From the NCBI RefSeq assembly GCF_000373585.1, contig NZ_KB891877.1, positions 62,001 to 126,000 of the forward strand: 64,000 bases of DNA. The letters are read 5' to 3'. The stretch's first letter is position 1, and the number at the start of each line of letters is the position of its first letter. The translations under genes were made by a program, and so were the position numbers. The stretch is from Streptomyces sp. MspMP-M5. Lineage in GTDB: Bacteria; Actinomycetota; Actinomycetes; Streptomycetales; Streptomycetaceae. The notes under the pieces are model-generated. The model made no database searches, had not been told where the DNA came from, and was given only the letters and a program-made list of their open reading frames with translations. Below, piece after piece: positions 1 through 7,850 of this stretch.

Positions 1-240
1 CAACTGGCCGTCGGTGGGCTCGTCCACCTCCAGCAGGCAGTCGCGGACCCGCTTGCTGGTGGCCTGGAGCTTCCAGTGGACGAGGGTGCCCTTGCCGTCG
101 CCGCCCTCGCGGACCTCGTACTCGCTGTAGTGCTCGGGCAGCAGCTGCCGACGCGTGCCGCTGTAGTCGGCGAGGGCGTCGAACACGTCCTCCGGGTCCG
201 CCGCGATCTCGCGCTGCGTGATGGCCTCTACCTGCCCCAT
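1..240 (-). CDS. SRPBCC family protein (3' part cut by window edge)
   Basis: Only the first 80 codons lie in the window; the gene runs off the left edge. The start ATG has a good Shine-Dalgarno sequence (GGAGGA) about nine bases upstream. The visible N-terminus (MGQVEAITQREIAADPEDVF, then a short stretch with ALADYSGTRRQLLPEHYSEY) has the strand-helix layout of START/SRPBCC ligand-binding folds, in which 'aDPEdVfdalaDy' opens the hydrophobic pocket. The family binds lipids, polyketides or other small hydrophobics, usually in the cytosol; the ligand here is unknown. The neighbour on the right is transcribed divergently from a LexA-box promoter, and nothing links the two functions. The family call is fairly sure and the role is unassigned. 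Confidence 0.75.
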   Translation of the reverse strand, partial: MGQVEAITQREIAADPEDVFDALADYSGTRRQLLPEHYSEYEVREGGDGKGTLVHWKLQATSKRVRDCLLEVDEPTDGQL

Positions 241-358
241 GTGTGTCTTCCTCCAGTAGTCGGCTGCCGGACCTGAGTGCGCCGCCAACCTGCGGTGCGC
301 GCGGCCAAGCCAACCACCACTGGGCAGCGGGCCCAAATCCGGGTTGACACCCTCGACG

Positions 359-372
359 CGAACAGGTGTTCT
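359..372. promoter_or_regulatory. LexA (SOS) box upstream of the radical SAM gene
   Basis: The sequence CGAACAGGTGTTCT has the full GAAC-N4-GTTC core of the Gram-positive/actinobacterial LexA operator. It lies 43 bases before the ATG at 416. A TTGACA hexamer at 344-349 and a TATTAT box at 372-377 flank it; their 22-base spacing is too long for a standard promoter, so which hexamers are used is uncertain. A LexA box before an Rv2578c homologue agrees with my memory that Rv2578c is on the mycobacterial SOS list. Confidence 0.7.
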
Positions 373-415
373 ATTATCGAGGTGGGGGCTCGCCAGGATC
401 ACAACAGGAGGCCCG

Positions 416-1453
416 ATGCGCTGGGACAAACTGAGAGAAGGCCCGTCCGCGCTGTTCGGCACGGATGTCGTCACCCGAACGGTGGACACCCCCGAGTTCC
501 GCGGCATCACCTTCCACGAGGTGCGCGCCCGCTCGATCGTCAACCGCGTGCCGGGCGCCTCCCGTATGCCGTTCGAATGGACCGTGAACCCGTATCGCGG
601 GTGCAGTCACGCCTGCGTCTACTGCTTCGCACGCAAGACGCACAGCTATCTGGACCTCGACACCGGCCTCGGCTTCGACTCGCAGATCGTGGTCAAGATC
701 AACGCCCCGGAGCTGCTGCGCCGGGAGCTGGCCGCGCCCCGCTGGCGCGGCGACCACATCGCGATGGGCACCAACGTCGACTGCTACCAACGGGCCGAGG
801 GCCGCTATCAGTTGATGCCCGGCATCATCACCGCGCTGCGGGACCGCGCCAACCCGTTCTCGATCCTCACCAAGGGCACGCTGATCCTGCGCGACCTGGA
901 GTTGCTGCGGCAGGCCGCCGAGGTCACCGACGTCGGCATCTCGGTCTCCGTCGGCTTCCTGGACCAGGCACTGTGGCGGACGGTCGAGCCGGGCACGCCC
1001 GCGCCCGGGCGGCGGCTCGACGTGGTGCGGACCCTCACTGCCCACGGCATCCCCTGCGGGGTGCTGATGGCGCCGGTGCTCCCGTTCCTGTCCGACACGC
1101 CGGAGCAGCTGCGGGCCACGGTGCGGGCCGTCGCACAGGCCGGCGCCGGCTCGGTCACACCGCTGGTGCTTCATCTGCGGCCCGGCGCCCGCGAGTGGTT
1201 CCTGGCCTGGCTGGGCCGGCACCACCCGCAACTGGTGTGCCGCTACGAGGCACTGTACGGGGGCGGCTCCTACGCCCCCACGTGGTACCAGCGCCGGATC
1301 ACCCGGCAGGTCCACGAGCTGGCCGCCGAGTACGGCCTCGGACCGTCCCGGCCGGGCGGATCACGGCGGATCCCCCCGAAGACCGAGGAACCGGCCGGGG
1401 CCGAGGAGACGGCCCAACACGGGCTGCAGGCCACGCAGTTGACGCTGCTGTAG
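416..1453 (+). CDS. Rv2578c-family radical SAM protein (SplB-like)
   Basis: The protein has 345 residues. The start chosen is the ATG at 416, preceded by a near-perfect AGGAGG; an upstream in-frame ATG at 344 would place the LexA box inside the gene. The radical SAM cluster motif is C63-x3-C67-x2-C70 in YRGCSHACVYCFAR, so it should bind a 4Fe-4S cluster and cleave S-adenosylmethionine. The surrounding text (NPYRGCSHAC, then GLGFDSQIVVKINAPE) is characteristic of the actinobacterial Rv2578c group, which is related to spore photoproduct lyase-like enzymes. No substrate is established. The LexA box implies induction by DNA damage, which fits a nucleic-acid repair role, but that is inference. The gene stands alone on the plus strand. 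Confidence 0.85.
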   Translation: MRWDKLREGPSALFGTDVVTRTVDTPEFRGITFHEVRARSIVNRVPGASRMPFEWTVNPYRGCSHACVYCFARKTHSYLDLDTGLGFDSQIVVKINAPELLRRELAAPRWRGDHIAMGTNVDCYQRAEGRYQLMPGIITALRDRANPFSILTKGTLILRDLELLRQAAEVTDVGISVSVGFLDQALWRTVEPGTPAPGRRLDVVRTLTAHGIPCGVLMAPVLPFLSDTPEQLRATVRAVAQAGAGSVTPLVLHLRPGAREWFLAWLGRHHPQLVCRYEALYGGGSYAPTWYQRRITRQVHELAAEYGLGPSRPGGSRRIPPKTEEPAGAEETAQHGLQATQLTLL

Positions 1454-1469
1454 CGCCGTGTCCGGCTTC

Positions 1470-1838
1470 TCAGGCGCCGGTGGCGGCCGCGGGCGGGGCG
1501 GTGTCCAGGGCGCGGGCCAGGCGGTCGCGGGCGGCCGTCTGGGCGGCGATCCGGCGGTCGAGGACGGCGAGCCGCTCACGGGCGATCCGCAGGCCCTCCG
1601 GGGAGGGCGGCGCGGTGGACAGGTCGCCGTCCAGGCAGCCCCGGAAGCAGGCGACGTCGGCGAGGGTGAGGCCGGCGTCGAGGAGGTACCTGATGTTGCG
1701 GACCCGGACGGCGGCGCGGTCGTCATAGACCCGGTAGCCGTTCGCCGCCCGCCGCGAGCCGATCAGGCCCTCGCTCTCGTACTTGCGCAGCGCCCGCGGC
1801 GACACCCCCGTGCGGTCCGCCAGCTCTCCGATCCGCAC
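1470..1838 (-). CDS. MerR family transcriptional regulator
   Basis: The protein has 122 residues. The winged HTH is at residues 1-70 (MRIGELADRTGVSPRALRKYESEGLI), with the standard R(Y/V)Y(D/D) wing and IRYLLDAGLTL helix of MerR proteins. It is followed by a coiled dimerisation helix (residues 80-112) and a short tail. There is no metal-binding cysteine cluster; a single Cys pair at about residues 64-68 (CFRGC) could sense redox or ligand, but this is open. The gene lies 80 bases downstream of the SDR gene on the same strand, so the two are probably cotranscribed. The promoter of the unit holds a MerR-type palindrome inside a long -35/-10 spacer, which suggests the regulator activates its own operon. 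Confidence 0.9.
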   Translation of the reverse strand: MRIGELADRTGVSPRALRKYESEGLIGSRRAANGYRVYDDRAAVRVRNIRYLLDAGLTLADVACFRGCLDGDLSTAPPSPEGLRIARERLAVLDRRIAAQTAARDRLARALDTAPPAAATGA

Positions 1839-1918
1839 GGATCGCCTCCTGTCCTACGGGCCGGTCCGCGGCGCGCCCGGCCGCTCCTTCCGGCCCGGGC
1901 GTACGCTACCGGCCCCGT

Positions 1919-2710
1919 TCAGCCGACCACCGCGCCCCCGTCCACCGGGAGGATCACCCCGGTCACGAAGGCCGCTTCCGGGGCGGCGAGGCGGGTGACG
2001 GCCCAGGCCACCTCCTCGGGGCGGCCGATGCGGCCCATCGGGGTGTGCTCGATCTGCCAGGCGCGCACCGCCGCCCGGCGTTCCGGGGTCCAGCCCTGGT
2101 GGTCCGCGATCGGGGTGTCGATCGCACCGGGCGCCACGCCCACCACCCGCACGCCGCGCGGTGCCAGCTCCACCGCCCAGCTGCGGGTGAGGAGTTCGAG
2201 GCCGGTCTTGGTGGCGGCGTAGACGGAGTTGCCGGGCCAGCCGCGCTGGCCGACCGAGGTGCTGATGTTCACCACGACCCCGCCGGCGCGCTCCAGAGAG
2301 GGCAGCGCCTCCTGGGTCAGCAGGACGGGCGCGATCAGATTGGTCGCCATCTGGGGCGCCATGGACTCCTTGGTGTGGCTGCCGAGCGCTCCGCTGCCGA
2401 CCACCGCGGCGTTGTTGACCAGGACGTCCAGCCGGCCGTAGGTCTCCACGGCGTGCCGGACGACGGCCTCGGGCACGCCGTCCGCGGTGATGTCGGCGGC
2501 GTACGGGGTGATCTCGCCGTCGGTGCCGGCGGCGAGGGCGGCGGTCTCCGCCAGTGGACCGGGGCGGCGGCCCACGGCCACCACACGCGCACCTTCCGCG
2601 GCGAACGCGCGGGCGGTGGCCCGGCCGATGCCGGTGCCGGCCCCGGTGATGACGACGACCCGGTGCGGGGCGTGCGGGGCGTGGATGGTCTCCAGAGGTG
2701 TGTGTGCCAT
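1919..2710 (-). CDS. SDR family NAD(P)-dependent oxidoreductase
   Basis: The protein has 263 residues from the ATG at 2710 (MAHTPLETIHA). This is a classical short-chain dehydrogenase: the cofactor motif TGAGTGIGRA is near residue 25, NNAAVVGSG near 100, the catalytic Ser in VNISTSVGQ near 150, and YAATKTG with the catalytic Tyr and Lys near 165. It ends with the usual VTGVILPVDGGAVVG. The open frame continues well upstream, but the codons before the ATG overlap the MerR-type promoter, so the short form is preferred. It is the first gene of a unit with the MerR regulator and is probably induced by it. The substrate cannot be read from the sequence. Confidence 0.9.
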   Translation of the reverse strand: MAHTPLETIHAPHAPHRVVVITGAGTGIGRATARAFAAEGARVVAVGRRPGPLAETAALAAGTDGEITPYAADITADGVPEAVVRHAVETYGRLDVLVNNAAVVGSGALGSHTKESMAPQMATNLIAPVLLTQEALPSLERAGGVVVNISTSVGQRGWPGNSVYAATKTGLELLTRSWAVELAPRGVRVVGVAPGAIDTPIADHQGWTPERRAAVRAWQIEHTPMGRIGRPEEVAWAVTRLAAPEAAFVTGVILPVDGGAVVG

Positions 2711-2718
2711 GTGGGGAG

Positions 2719-2749
2719 TCTCGAACCCTGCCCCCAGGGGCAAGGTCAA
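2719..2749 (-). promoter_or_regulatory. MerR-type promoter with operator palindrome
   Basis: Read on the minus strand, a TTGACC -35 box (2749-2744) is followed by a 22-bp near-palindrome at 2725-2746. Its arms are ACCTTGCCCC and GGGGCAGGGT, one mismatch per arm around a central TG. A weak -10-like TCGAGA sits at a spacing of about 19 bases. A palindrome filling an over-long spacer is the hallmark of MerR-activated promoters. The site is 9-36 bases before the SDR start codon. Confidence 0.7.
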
Positions 2750-2850
2750 GCGCCGCGTCCGGAGGGCGGCCGTCCGGCGGGATATCCGATTGACCGGTGT
2801 CCACCGGGTCTTCGACCCTCTGTGGCATGGACCGGACCGGGGAGGCGGAC

Positions 2851-3459
2851 ATGGCGGGGGCCGAAGTGCGGGGTGCGGACGGGGCTCGGGAGGGGACGGA
2901 CGGGCGGCCGCCGCGGGGAGTGCGGATACGGGATATGACGGAGACCGATGTCGACGGGGTCTCGGCGGTGCGGGTCCGCGGCTGGCAAGCGGCTTACCGG
3001 GGGCTGATGCCGCAGGCGTATCTGGACGCGTTGAGCGTGGCGGAGGACGCCCGCAAGCGCCGGGAGCGGTTCGCGCGCCGTCGGCCCGAGGCGTGGCAGC
3101 TGGTGGCGGAGCGGGGCGGTGAGGTCGTGGGCTGGCTGGCCGCCGGACCCGCCCGGGACGCCGATCTCGCGCCGGACGGCGGTCTGCCGGCCGAAGCACC
3201 GCCCGCGGCCGAGCTGATGGCGCTCTACGTGGCGCCCGCGCTGATCGGGAGGGGTGTCGGCCGGGCGCTGCTGTCGGCCGGGACGGCCCGGGCCGGGGCC
3301 CGCGGGTTCGGCACGCTGTCGCTGTGGATGGTCCGGGGCAACGACCGCGCCCGGCGGCTCTACGAGCGGGCCGGTTTCGCGCCGGACGGGGCCGAGGAGG
3401 CGTACGACGTGGGCGGATGGCGCGTCCCGGAGCTGCGCTACCGGCGCCCACTCCCGTGA
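2851..3459 (+). CDS. GNAT family N-acetyltransferase
   Basis: The protein has 202 residues from the ATG at 2851, which has GGGGAGG six bases upstream; an ATG at 2827 is an alternative. The GNAT core is clear: GWQAAYRGLMPQAYLD at the N-terminus, then beta-4 LMALYVAPALIGRGVGRALL with the acetyl-CoA pyrophosphate loop (RGVGRAL), and the closing WMVRGNDRARRLYERAGF motif. The acceptor substrate is unknown; the N-terminal wording is common in actinobacterial single-domain GNATs. The gene is divergent from the SDR/MerR unit and convergent with the HEAT-repeat gene. No terminator hairpin was recognised in the 22 bases between it and that gene. Confidence 0.88.
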   Translation: MAGAEVRGADGAREGTDGRPPRGVRIRDMTETDVDGVSAVRVRGWQAAYRGLMPQAYLDALSVAEDARKRRERFARRRPEAWQLVAERGGEVVGWLAAGPARDADLAPDGGLPAEAPPAAELMALYVAPALIGRGVGRALLSAGTARAGARGFGTLSLWMVRGNDRARRLYERAGFAPDGAEEAYDVGGWRVPELRYRRPLP

Positions 3460-3481
3460 GCCGGCGGTCCGCGCCCGCTCT

Positions 3482-4162
3482 TCAACCGGCCGGCCCGGTG
3501 CCGTCCGCCTTTCCCGCCGCGCCCTCGGCCGCCGGACCGGCCGGGCCCGCCGCGGGCGGGTCCTCGTGGACGCCCAGCCGGGCCAGGGACGCGGCGGCCG
3601 CCGCGGCGAGCCGGGGGTGGCCGGTGGCCGCCCGCAGCGCCGGGACCGCCCGTTTGTCGCCGAGGGCTCCCAGGCCCTCCACACAGGCCAGCGCCACCCG
3701 CCAGTACGGGGTGTGCGGGGTCAACAGCCGTTCCAGGGTGGCGATCAGGGCGGGGGCGGACTGCGGGGCGCGCAGCTCGACGAGCAGCCGGACGGGGTGC
3801 AGGGCGTAGGCGGTGCGCAGCGGGTTGGTGGCGAGGGCGGCCGCGGCGCGGGCGGTGCGGGGGTCGTTGAGCCTGCCGAGGGCGTGCGCGGCGGTGGCGC
3901 AGCGGACCGGTTCGCGGTAGTTGAGCAGTAAGACCAGGGTCTCGAAGGCGCGCTTGTCGCCGGCGCAGCCGAGGATGAAGGCGGCGATCTCCCGGGCCCA
4001 CAGGGGGCGCTCCACCGCGGTCAGCATCCGGGCGAGTTCCTCGCGTCCGGCGGGGCTGTTCTTGCGGGCCAGCCCGAGCAGCCGCTCGTAGGCGACCAGA
4101 TCCTGCGGGGAACGGAGTTCGGCCCGCACCCGGTCCGTCAACTCGTGGAATTCGTCTTCCAT
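3482..4162 (-). CDS. HEAT-repeat domain protein
   Basis: The protein has 226 residues from the ATG at 4162, with AGGAGGGG upstream. It is almost entirely helical, with repeated two-helix units of HEAT/PBS-lyase type. Examples are CAGDKRAFETLVLLLNYREP near residues 65-85, HALGRLNDPRTARAAAALA near 92-110, VEGLGALGDKRAVPALRAAT near 165-185 and LAAAAAASLARLG near 190-202. Such proteins are scaffolds for protein-protein contacts, with no catalytic residues expected. The C-terminal 25 residues are Ala/Gly/Pro-rich and probably disordered. The partner is unknown. The gene is divergent from the 3-hydroxyacyl-CoA dehydrogenase across a 443-base gap. Confidence 0.82.
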   Translation of the reverse strand: MEDEFHELTDRVRAELRSPQDLVAYERLLGLARKNSPAGREELARMLTAVERPLWAREIAAFILGCAGDKRAFETLVLLLNYREPVRCATAAHALGRLNDPRTARAAAALATNPLRTAYALHPVRLLVELRAPQSAPALIATLERLLTPHTPYWRVALACVEGLGALGDKRAVPALRAATGHPRLAAAAAASLARLGVHEDPPAAGPAGPAAEGAAGKADGTGPAG

Positions 4163-4605
4163 TTGCCGCTCCCCTCCTGCCGGCCGCCCTGGTTCGCAGG
4201 GCGTGGCCGGCACCACAACCTAATGACCCGCATTACCCCTGGCGCTGCGGTTACCCACGGGTTAACCTGCTGGAACGAGCAGCACCCCTGCTCGGGCGGC
4301 CTGGTGACGCAGCCGCCGGAGTGTGACGTCGGTTCGGCACACCACCCAGCACCACCGTCCGCGCGGGCACGGCAGCCCGCGTGACGACATCCTCACAGCA
4401 CGCCCCTCAGGGGGGAAGCGCCACGGCCTCGGGACAGGGCCCGCAGCGCTCCTCCACCGCAGGCGCTGCCCGCAGTGCCGTGGCTTTCCGCGGCCCTTCT
4501 GCCGCCGGTCGGCCACGAGTCGCCGCACGGACGCACCGATGCGCCTCAACCCCTCAGTCGTCACGTTCTCCCCTGCCGCAGGGGAACACCTCCAGGAGTC
4601 TCGCG
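4163..4605. other. Intergenic region before the dehydrogenase gene
   Basis: This stretch separates divergent genes and has no convincing ORF. It holds an imperfect palindrome at about 4250-4268 (GGTTACCC, ACG, GGTTAACC), a possible operator for either side. A short hairpin with arms CCCCTG and CAGGGG at about 4572-4584 lies just before the ribosome binding site (CCAGGAG at 4591-4597) of the dehydrogenase. No clear -35/-10 pair was found. Confidence 0.4.
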
Positions 4606-6471
4606 ATGGGCCGTCCGTCCACCCCTGATCCCGCCACTGCCCCCTCCACCGCATCCGCCGCGGCGCCGTCCGCCGCGCCCGCCTCCCCGGCTCTCGCCAC
4701 CATCGCCGTCGTCGGCCTGGGCACCATGGGCACCGGCATCACCGAGGTGCTGACCCGGGCCGGCCGCGAGGTCGTCGGCATCGACACCGACGAGGCCGCG
4801 GCGCGCCGGGCGCGCGCCGCCCTCGAAGCCACCACCGCCCGCGCCGTCCAGCGCGCGCGCATGACCGAACGGGAGCGCCAGGACGCGCTGTCCCGCTTCC
4901 GCACGTTCGGCGACCTCCAGGCAGCCCGGGACGCCGACCTCGTCATCGAGGTGGTGCCGGAGGACTACGAGCTCAAGCGCGAGGTCTTCGCCGCGCTGGA
5001 CGGCATCGTCCGCCCCGACACCATCCTCGCCACCGGCACCAACGCGCTGTCGGTGACCCGGCTCGCCGCCGACTCGCTGCGCCCCGAGCGGGTGCTCGGC
5101 CTCCACTTCTTCAACCCGGCCCCGGCCATGAAGCTGGTCGAGGTGGTCTCCTCGGTGCTGACCGCGCCGACCGCCGTCGCGGCCGTCACCGCCCTCGCCC
5201 ACGAGCTGGGCAAGGACCCGATCGCGGTGGGCGACCGCCCCGGCTTCGTCGCCGACGGCCTGCTCTTCGGCTACCTCAACCAGGCCGCCGCGATGTACGA
5301 GTCGAAGTACGCCACCCGCGAGGACATCGACGCGGCGATGCGGCTCGGCTGCGGCCTGCCGATGGGCCCGCTGGCACTGCTCGACCTGATCGGCGTGGAC
5401 ACCGCCCGCACGGTCCTGGAGGCCATGTACGCCGAGTCCCGCGACCGGCTGCACGCGCCCGCGCCGATCCTCGGCCAGCTCGCCGACGCGGGCCTGACCG
5501 GCCGCAAGGCGGGCCGCGGCTTCTACACCTACGAGGCACCCGGCTCCGCGACGGTCGTGCCGGACGCCCACACCCCCGCCGCAGACGGTGCCGACGGCGG
5601 CGCGACGGCCGGCCGCCCGGTCCGCAGCGTCGGCGTCGCCGGCTCCGGGACGATGGCCAGCGGCATCGCCGAGGTCTTCGCCAAGGCCGGCTTCACGGTC
5701 GTGCTGGCCGCCCGCGGCCAGGAGAAGGCGGAGCGGGCCAAGGAGCGGATCGCGAAGTCGCTGGCCCGCTCGGTGGACAAGGGCCGGCTGACCGCCGAGG
5801 CGCGCGACGCGACGCTGGCCGCGATCACCCCGGCCGGCTCGCTGGACGCCTTCGCCGACGTCGACCTGGCGGTGGAGGCGGTGGCCGAGGACCTGGCCGT
5901 CAAGCAGCAGCTGTTCCGCACACTGGACAAGGTCTGCAAGCCGGGCGCCGTGCTGGCCACCACCACCTCGTCCCTGCCGGTCGTCGCCTGCGCCCGCGCC
6001 ACCTCGCGCCCGCAGGACGTCATCGGGATGCACTTCTTCAACCCCGCCCCGGCCATGAAGCTGGTCGAGGTGGTCCGCACCGTCCTGACCGGCGACGACG
6101 TGCACGCCACGGTCCGCGCGGTCTGCGCCAAGGTCCGCAAGCACCCGGTGGACTGCGGCGACCGGGCCGGTTTCATCGTCAACGCGCTGCTGTTCCCGTA
6201 CCTGAACAACGCGGTCAAGATGGTCCAGGAGCACTACGCCTCCCTCGACGACATCGACGCCGCGATGAAACTGGGCGGCGGCTACCCGATGGGGCCGTTC
6301 GAGCTGCTGGACGTGGTCGGCCTGGACGTCTCGCTCGCCATCGAGAAGGTGCTGCACGCCGCCTTCCGCGACCCGGGGCTGGCCCCGGCGCCGCTGCTGG
6401 AGCACCTCGTCGCGGCGGGCTGCCTGGGTCGGAAGACCGGTCGCGGCTTCCGTGAGTACGCCCGGCGCTGA
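4606..6471 (+). CDS. Tandem 3-hydroxyacyl-CoA (3-hydroxybutyryl-CoA) dehydrogenase
   Basis: The protein has 621 residues from the ATG at 4606, with CCAGGAG upstream; the open frame extends to 4381 but lacks a binding site there. It is two complete 3HCDH units in one chain. Unit A (about 35-315) has the NAD motif VVGLGTMGTGI, GLHFFNPAPAMKLVEVV with the catalytic His, and GRKAGRGFYTYE. Unit B (about 330-620) has VAGSGTMASGI, GMHFFNPAPAMKLVEVV and GRKTGRGF. Single-unit enzymes are about 285 residues, so this is an internal duplication with both active sites intact. There is no crotonase domain, unlike FadB/FadJ. It oxidises or forms 3-hydroxybutyryl-CoA and fits the ethylmalonyl-CoA locus, supplying crotonyl-CoA precursors. 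Confidence 0.88.
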   Translation: MGRPSTPDPATAPSTASAAAPSAAPASPALATIAVVGLGTMGTGITEVLTRAGREVVGIDTDEAAARRARAALEATTARAVQRARMTERERQDALSRFRTFGDLQAARDADLVIEVVPEDYELKREVFAALDGIVRPDTILATGTNALSVTRLAADSLRPERVLGLHFFNPAPAMKLVEVVSSVLTAPTAVAAVTALAHELGKDPIAVGDRPGFVADGLLFGYLNQAAAMYESKYATREDIDAAMRLGCGLPMGPLALLDLIGVDTARTVLEAMYAESRDRLHAPAPILGQLADAGLTGRKAGRGFYTYEAPGSATVVPDAHTPAADGADGGATAGRPVRSVGVAGSGTMASGIAEVFAKAGFTVVLAARGQEKAERAKERIAKSLARSVDKGRLTAEARDATLAAITPAGSLDAFADVDLAVEAVAEDLAVKQQLFRTLDKVCKPGAVLATTTSSLPVVACARATSRPQDVIGMHFFNPAPAMKLVEVVRTVLTGDDVHATVRAVCAKVRKHPVDCGDRAGFIVNALLFPYLNNAVKMVQEHYASLDDIDAAMKLGGGYPMGPFELLDVVGLDVSLAIEKVLHAAFRDPGLAPAPLLEHLVAAGCLGRKTGRGFREYARR

Positions 6472-6616
6472 CGCGCGGCGGCGCCCCCGGGACCGGGGCG
6501 GGTGGGGCGGGCTGCTGGAGCCGCCCGGCGCCCGCCCCGGCGCCCCGCCGCAGGTCACGGGGGCCCGAGCGGTATCCCATGCCGCAGGCCGCGAGAATAT
6601 GCAGTACCTTCCCCAC

Positions 6617-7420
6617 ATGTCCCAGCCCGCTCGCCCGCAGTCCTCCGACGCCTCCGGCCCGCCCACCCCCGGCACCCGCCGGGCGGCCGCCCAACGTCTC
6701 AAAATGCGCCGCGAACTGTCGGCCGCCGCCATGGAACTGTTCGCGACGAAGGGCTACGAGGCCACCACGGTCGACGAGATCGCGGCCGCCGCGGGCGTCG
6801 CCCGGCGCACCTTCTTCCGCCACTTCCGCTCCAAGGAAGAGGCGATCTTCCCCGACCACGACGACACGCTGGTGCGCGCCGAGGCCGTCCTGGACGCCGC
6901 CCCGCCGCACGAGAACCCCCTCGACACGGTCTGCCGCGGCATCAAGGAAGTCATGCGGATGTACGCGTCCGCCCCGGCGGTGTCCGTGGCCCGTTACCGC
7001 CTCACCCGCGAGGTACCCACCCTCCGGGAGGCCGAGATCGCCTCGGTGGCCCGCTACGAGCGGCTGTTCACCCGCTATCTCCTGGGCCACTTCGACGAGG
7101 GCGCGCACCGCGAGGGCGACGACGACCCGCTGCTCGCCGAGGTCGCCGCGTCCGCCGTGGTCACCGCGCACAACCACGTCCTGCGCCGCTGGCTGCGGGC
7201 CGGCGCGGAGGGCGACGTCGAGACGCAGCTGGACCACGCCTTCGAGATCGTCCGGGAGACCTTCGGCGCGGGCATCGGCGCGGGCCGGGCGACCTCCGCG
7301 GAGACGCCTGCGGCGACGGTCTCCCGGGAGGGCGAGGTACTGGTCACGGTCGCCCGCACGGACGCCCCGCTCGACGAGGTCATGCGCACCATCCGCAAGG
7401 CCCTCAAGGAACGCCACTGA
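6617..7420 (+). CDS. TetR family transcriptional regulator of the ethylmalonyl-CoA locus
   Basis: The protein has 267 residues if it starts at the ATG at 6617; an ATG at 6599 is the alternative, and neither has a good ribosome binding site. The TetR HTH spans about residues 30-75 (AAMELFATKGYEATTVDEIAAAAGVARRTFFRHF). The ligand domain is helical and ends near residue 215. A further C-terminal segment of about 45 residues (EGEVLVTVARTDAPLDEVMRTI) is longer than usual for TetR proteins and reads like a small extra beta-alpha element. Position between the dehydrogenase and ccr suggests it controls this locus; the palindrome at 7771-7789 is a candidate operator. A strong hairpin terminator follows the gene. 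Confidence 0.85.
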   Translation: MSQPARPQSSDASGPPTPGTRRAAAQRLKMRRELSAAAMELFATKGYEATTVDEIAAAAGVARRTFFRHFRSKEEAIFPDHDDTLVRAEAVLDAAPPHENPLDTVCRGIKEVMRMYASAPAVSVARYRLTREVPTLREAEIASVARYERLFTRYLLGHFDEGAHREGDDDPLLAEVAASAVVTAHNHVLRRWLRAGAEGDVETQLDHAFEIVRETFGAGIGAGRATSAETPAATVSREGEVLVTVARTDAPLDEVMRTIRKALKERH

Positions 7421-7468
7421 CCGCCTCCCGCACCGGCGGGCCCGGGCAGGATCCGCGGAGCAGCTGAC

Positions 7469-7525
7469 GGCCCCGCCCCGCTCGTGCCATCCACGGCACG
7501 TGGCGGAGGCGAGCAGGACGGGGCC
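7469..7525 (+). terminator. Two-level hairpin terminator after the TetR gene
   Basis: Arms of 16 bases at 7469-7484 (GGCCCCGCCCCGCTCG) and 7510-7525 pair with two mismatches. An inner perfect 6-bp stem (CGTGCC 7483-7488, GGCACG 7495-7500) sits in the loop. There is no U-run, as is normal in Streptomyces. It lies about 50 bases after the TetR stop codon and should insulate that gene from the ccr operon. Confidence 0.75.
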
Positions 7526-7770
7526 AACTCCCGGCACGCACAACACATTCAGCGCCCTGGCCCTCCACTCCGCCGCCCAGCCATGGCCGGCGTTGCGGAC
7601 CCGACGGCTCGGCAGGGATCGCCCGCACTCCGCCTGATGCCCCACGCCTCATGCCTGACGCCGCACACCTCTCGCCTCACCCGAATGGCGTAAGGGACGC
7701 GCCAATACCGTCCGCGTACGAGCCGGCGCATAGCGGGATGATTCCTCCCTTCCCCGGCCGGTTCTTTGCT

Positions 7771-7789
7771 CATGCGTGCCCAACGCATG
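7771..7789. promoter_or_regulatory. Perfect 7-5-7 palindrome upstream of ccr
   Basis: CATGCGT at 7771-7777 and ACGCATG at 7783-7789 are perfect inverted arms around GCCCA. The 19-bp size is typical of TetR operators. It lies about 275 bases before ccr and just upstream of the candidate promoter at 7822-7850, so the neighbouring TetR protein may bind here. That link is inference. Confidence 0.45.
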
Positions 7790-7806
7790 ACATCTGAGAG
7801 AAATTC

Positions 7807-7850
7807 TTGGCACTCAGTGTCTTGTCGACTGGCACGCGGTGTCATACGTT
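7807..7850 (+). promoter_or_regulatory. Candidate ccr promoter with paired repeat elements
   Basis: A TTGTCG hexamer (7822-7827) and a TACGTT hexamer (7845-7850) are separated by 17 bases, giving a plausible sigma-HrdB promoter. Two related elements overlap it, TTGGCACTCAGTGTC (7807-7821) and CTGGCACGCGGTGTC (7829-7843), 22 bases apart, i.e. two helical turns. The rest of 7526-8062 holds no gene; the leader to ccr would be about 205 bases. Confidence 0.45.

Noticed and set aside
344..377. A consensus sigma-70 promoter from TTGACA and TATTAT
   Set aside because: The 22-base spacing is too long for a normal promoter; only the LexA box is claimed with confidence.
1919..3451. Long minus-strand frame that would extend the SDR by about 250 residues
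   Set aside because: The extension is low-complexity Arg/Pro, overlaps the GNAT gene antisense, and would swallow the MerR-type promoter.
7807..7843. Possible CIRCE (HrcA) element because of TTGGCACTC
   Set aside because: The required N9-GAGTGCCAA second arm is missing; the repeats are direct and 22 bases apart instead.
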